From Streptosporangiaceae bacterium (lineage in GTDB: Bacteria > Actinomycetota > Actinomycetes > Streptosporangiales > Streptosporangiaceae): DNA of 6,346 nucleotides. Within the stretch, counting starts at the first letter, position 1, and every line of letters starts with the position of its first letter. Below the pieces are notes generated by a model, which was not told where the DNA came from, did no database searches, and saw only the letters and a list, made by a program, of their open reading frames with translations. Positions 5,942 through 6,346 of the stretch are shown in pieces. Position numbers and translations under genes: made by a program. The DNA lies in contig JASIBJ010000152.1 of NCBI GenBank assembly GCA_030045215.1, positions 1 through 6,346 on the forward strand, given 5' to 3'.

Positions 5942-6346
5942 CTACCGTGAGCTGGCGATCCGCACCCAGGCGGCGGTGTCCGGCGGCAGCAGGCCCGTGC
6001 TGAGCGGGCCGCTGGCCAGCAATATCTCCTCGTGCGCGGGCAGCGGCACGGGCCGCGCCGACAGGTTCACCACGCACCCGAATCCACCCGGCCGGCTGAA
6101 GGCAAGCACACTCTCAGGGGCATCGAGCCAGGCCAGGTTGTCGGCGCCGAGCCGGTCTCGGGTTTTGCGCAGCCGGAGCGCAGCCCGGTACAGCTCGAGC
6201 ATCGAGTCCGGATCTCCGCCCTGGCGGTCCGCGGCCAGCTCCCGCCAGGCCGGGGGCTGGGGCAGCCACGGCGGCGTCCCGCCCGGCGGGCCGAATCCGA
6301 ACCCGGCCGCCCCGGCCTGCCATGGCAGCGGCACCCGGCAGCCGTC
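5942..6346 (-). CDS. GH13 alpha-glucosidase, C-terminal fragment
   Basis: The last 134 residues of a glycoside hydrolase entering from the right edge and ending at TAG (5942-5944, complement). It opens with D-G-C-R-V-P-L-P-W-Q and continues with G-F-G-F-G at about 16-20, then W-L-P-Q-P at about 27-31. The first of these is the stretch just after the catalytic barrel of actinobacterial alpha-glucosidases and oligo-1,6-glucosidases of family GH13. Next come a helix L-Y-R-A-A-L-R-L-R (about 52-60) and the small beta-sheet C-terminal domain (V-L-A-F-S-R-P, then V-V-N-L-S). The enzyme would release glucose from the non-reducing end of malto- or isomalto-oligosaccharides in the cytoplasm. Catalytic residues are outside the window, so linkage preference and activity cannot be judged. 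Trehalose synthase or amylosucrase relatives are less likely given the D-G-C-R-V-P-L-P-W motif. Confidence 0.88.
   Translation of the reverse strand, partial: DGCRVPLPWQAGAAGFGFGPPGGTPPWLPQPPAWRELAADRQGGDPDSMLELYRAALRLRKTRDRLGADNLAWLDAPESVLAFSRPGGFGCVVNLSARPVPLPAHEEILLASGPLSTGLLPPDTAAWVRIASSR

Noticed and set aside
5541..6077. Minus-strand open frame spanning the convergent gap
   Set aside because: It overlaps the conserved ends of both the hydrolase and the alpha-glucosidase and has no recognisable domain.
1..6346. CRISPR arrays, insertion sequences, att sites, tRNA or rRNA genes
   Set aside because: No regularly spaced repeats, terminal inverted repeats, transposase-like frames or conserved RNA cores were found on reading both strands.

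Overview
The window is chromosomal DNA from a high-GC organism. Codons end mostly in G or C (I judge GC at around 70% by eye), GTG is used as a start, and the protein styles point to an actinobacterium. The lineage below phylum cannot be fixed from this sequence. I see no mobile element, CRISPR array, tRNA, rRNA or phage signal.

Layout. (1) Positions 1-209, minus strand: the N-terminal 69 codons of a GH63/MGH1-like glucosidase that runs off the left edge. (2) 210-439: a divergent intergenic region with one actinobacterial-type -10 candidate facing each way. (3) 440-1252, plus: a TrmH/SpoU-family RNA 2'-O-ribose methyltransferase with all three SPOUT motifs intact. (4) 1253-1414: a 162-base gap unusually rich in inverted repeats, including two mutually exclusive hairpins just before the next ribosome binding site. 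(5) 1415-2179 and 2176-4503, plus: a MacB/LolD-type ABC ATPase and its two-repeat FtsX-like permease, coupled through an ATGA overlap. (6) 4504-4599: a short gap opening with a GC-rich hairpin. (7) 4600-5847, plus: a cytoplasmic-looking beta-lactamase-fold serine hydrolase of the EstB/class C type, with S-x-x-K, Y-S-V and W-G-G motifs. (8) 5848-5941: a convergent gap with inverted repeats that could end transcription from both sides. (9) 5942-6346, minus: the C-terminal 134 residues of a GH13 alpha-glucosidase that runs off the right edge.

How the genes work together. Only the ABC ATPase and permease form a clear functional unit: a heteromeric exporter or mechanotransmission complex of unknown substrate. 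No membrane-fusion protein, two-component system or transcriptional regulator lies next to it here. The serine hydrolase follows on the same strand but has its own strong ribosome binding site and sits after a hairpin, so it may be a separate unit. Two different glucosidases flank the block on the minus strand, which hints at a carbohydrate-use neighbourhood, although nothing in the middle genes is specific to sugars.

Overall the coding content is ordinary actinobacterial housekeeping and accessory content. I do not see a convincing new system. The points most worth a second look are the structured leader before the ABC operon, the orphan exporter beside a hydrolase, and the symmetric structure of the permease.
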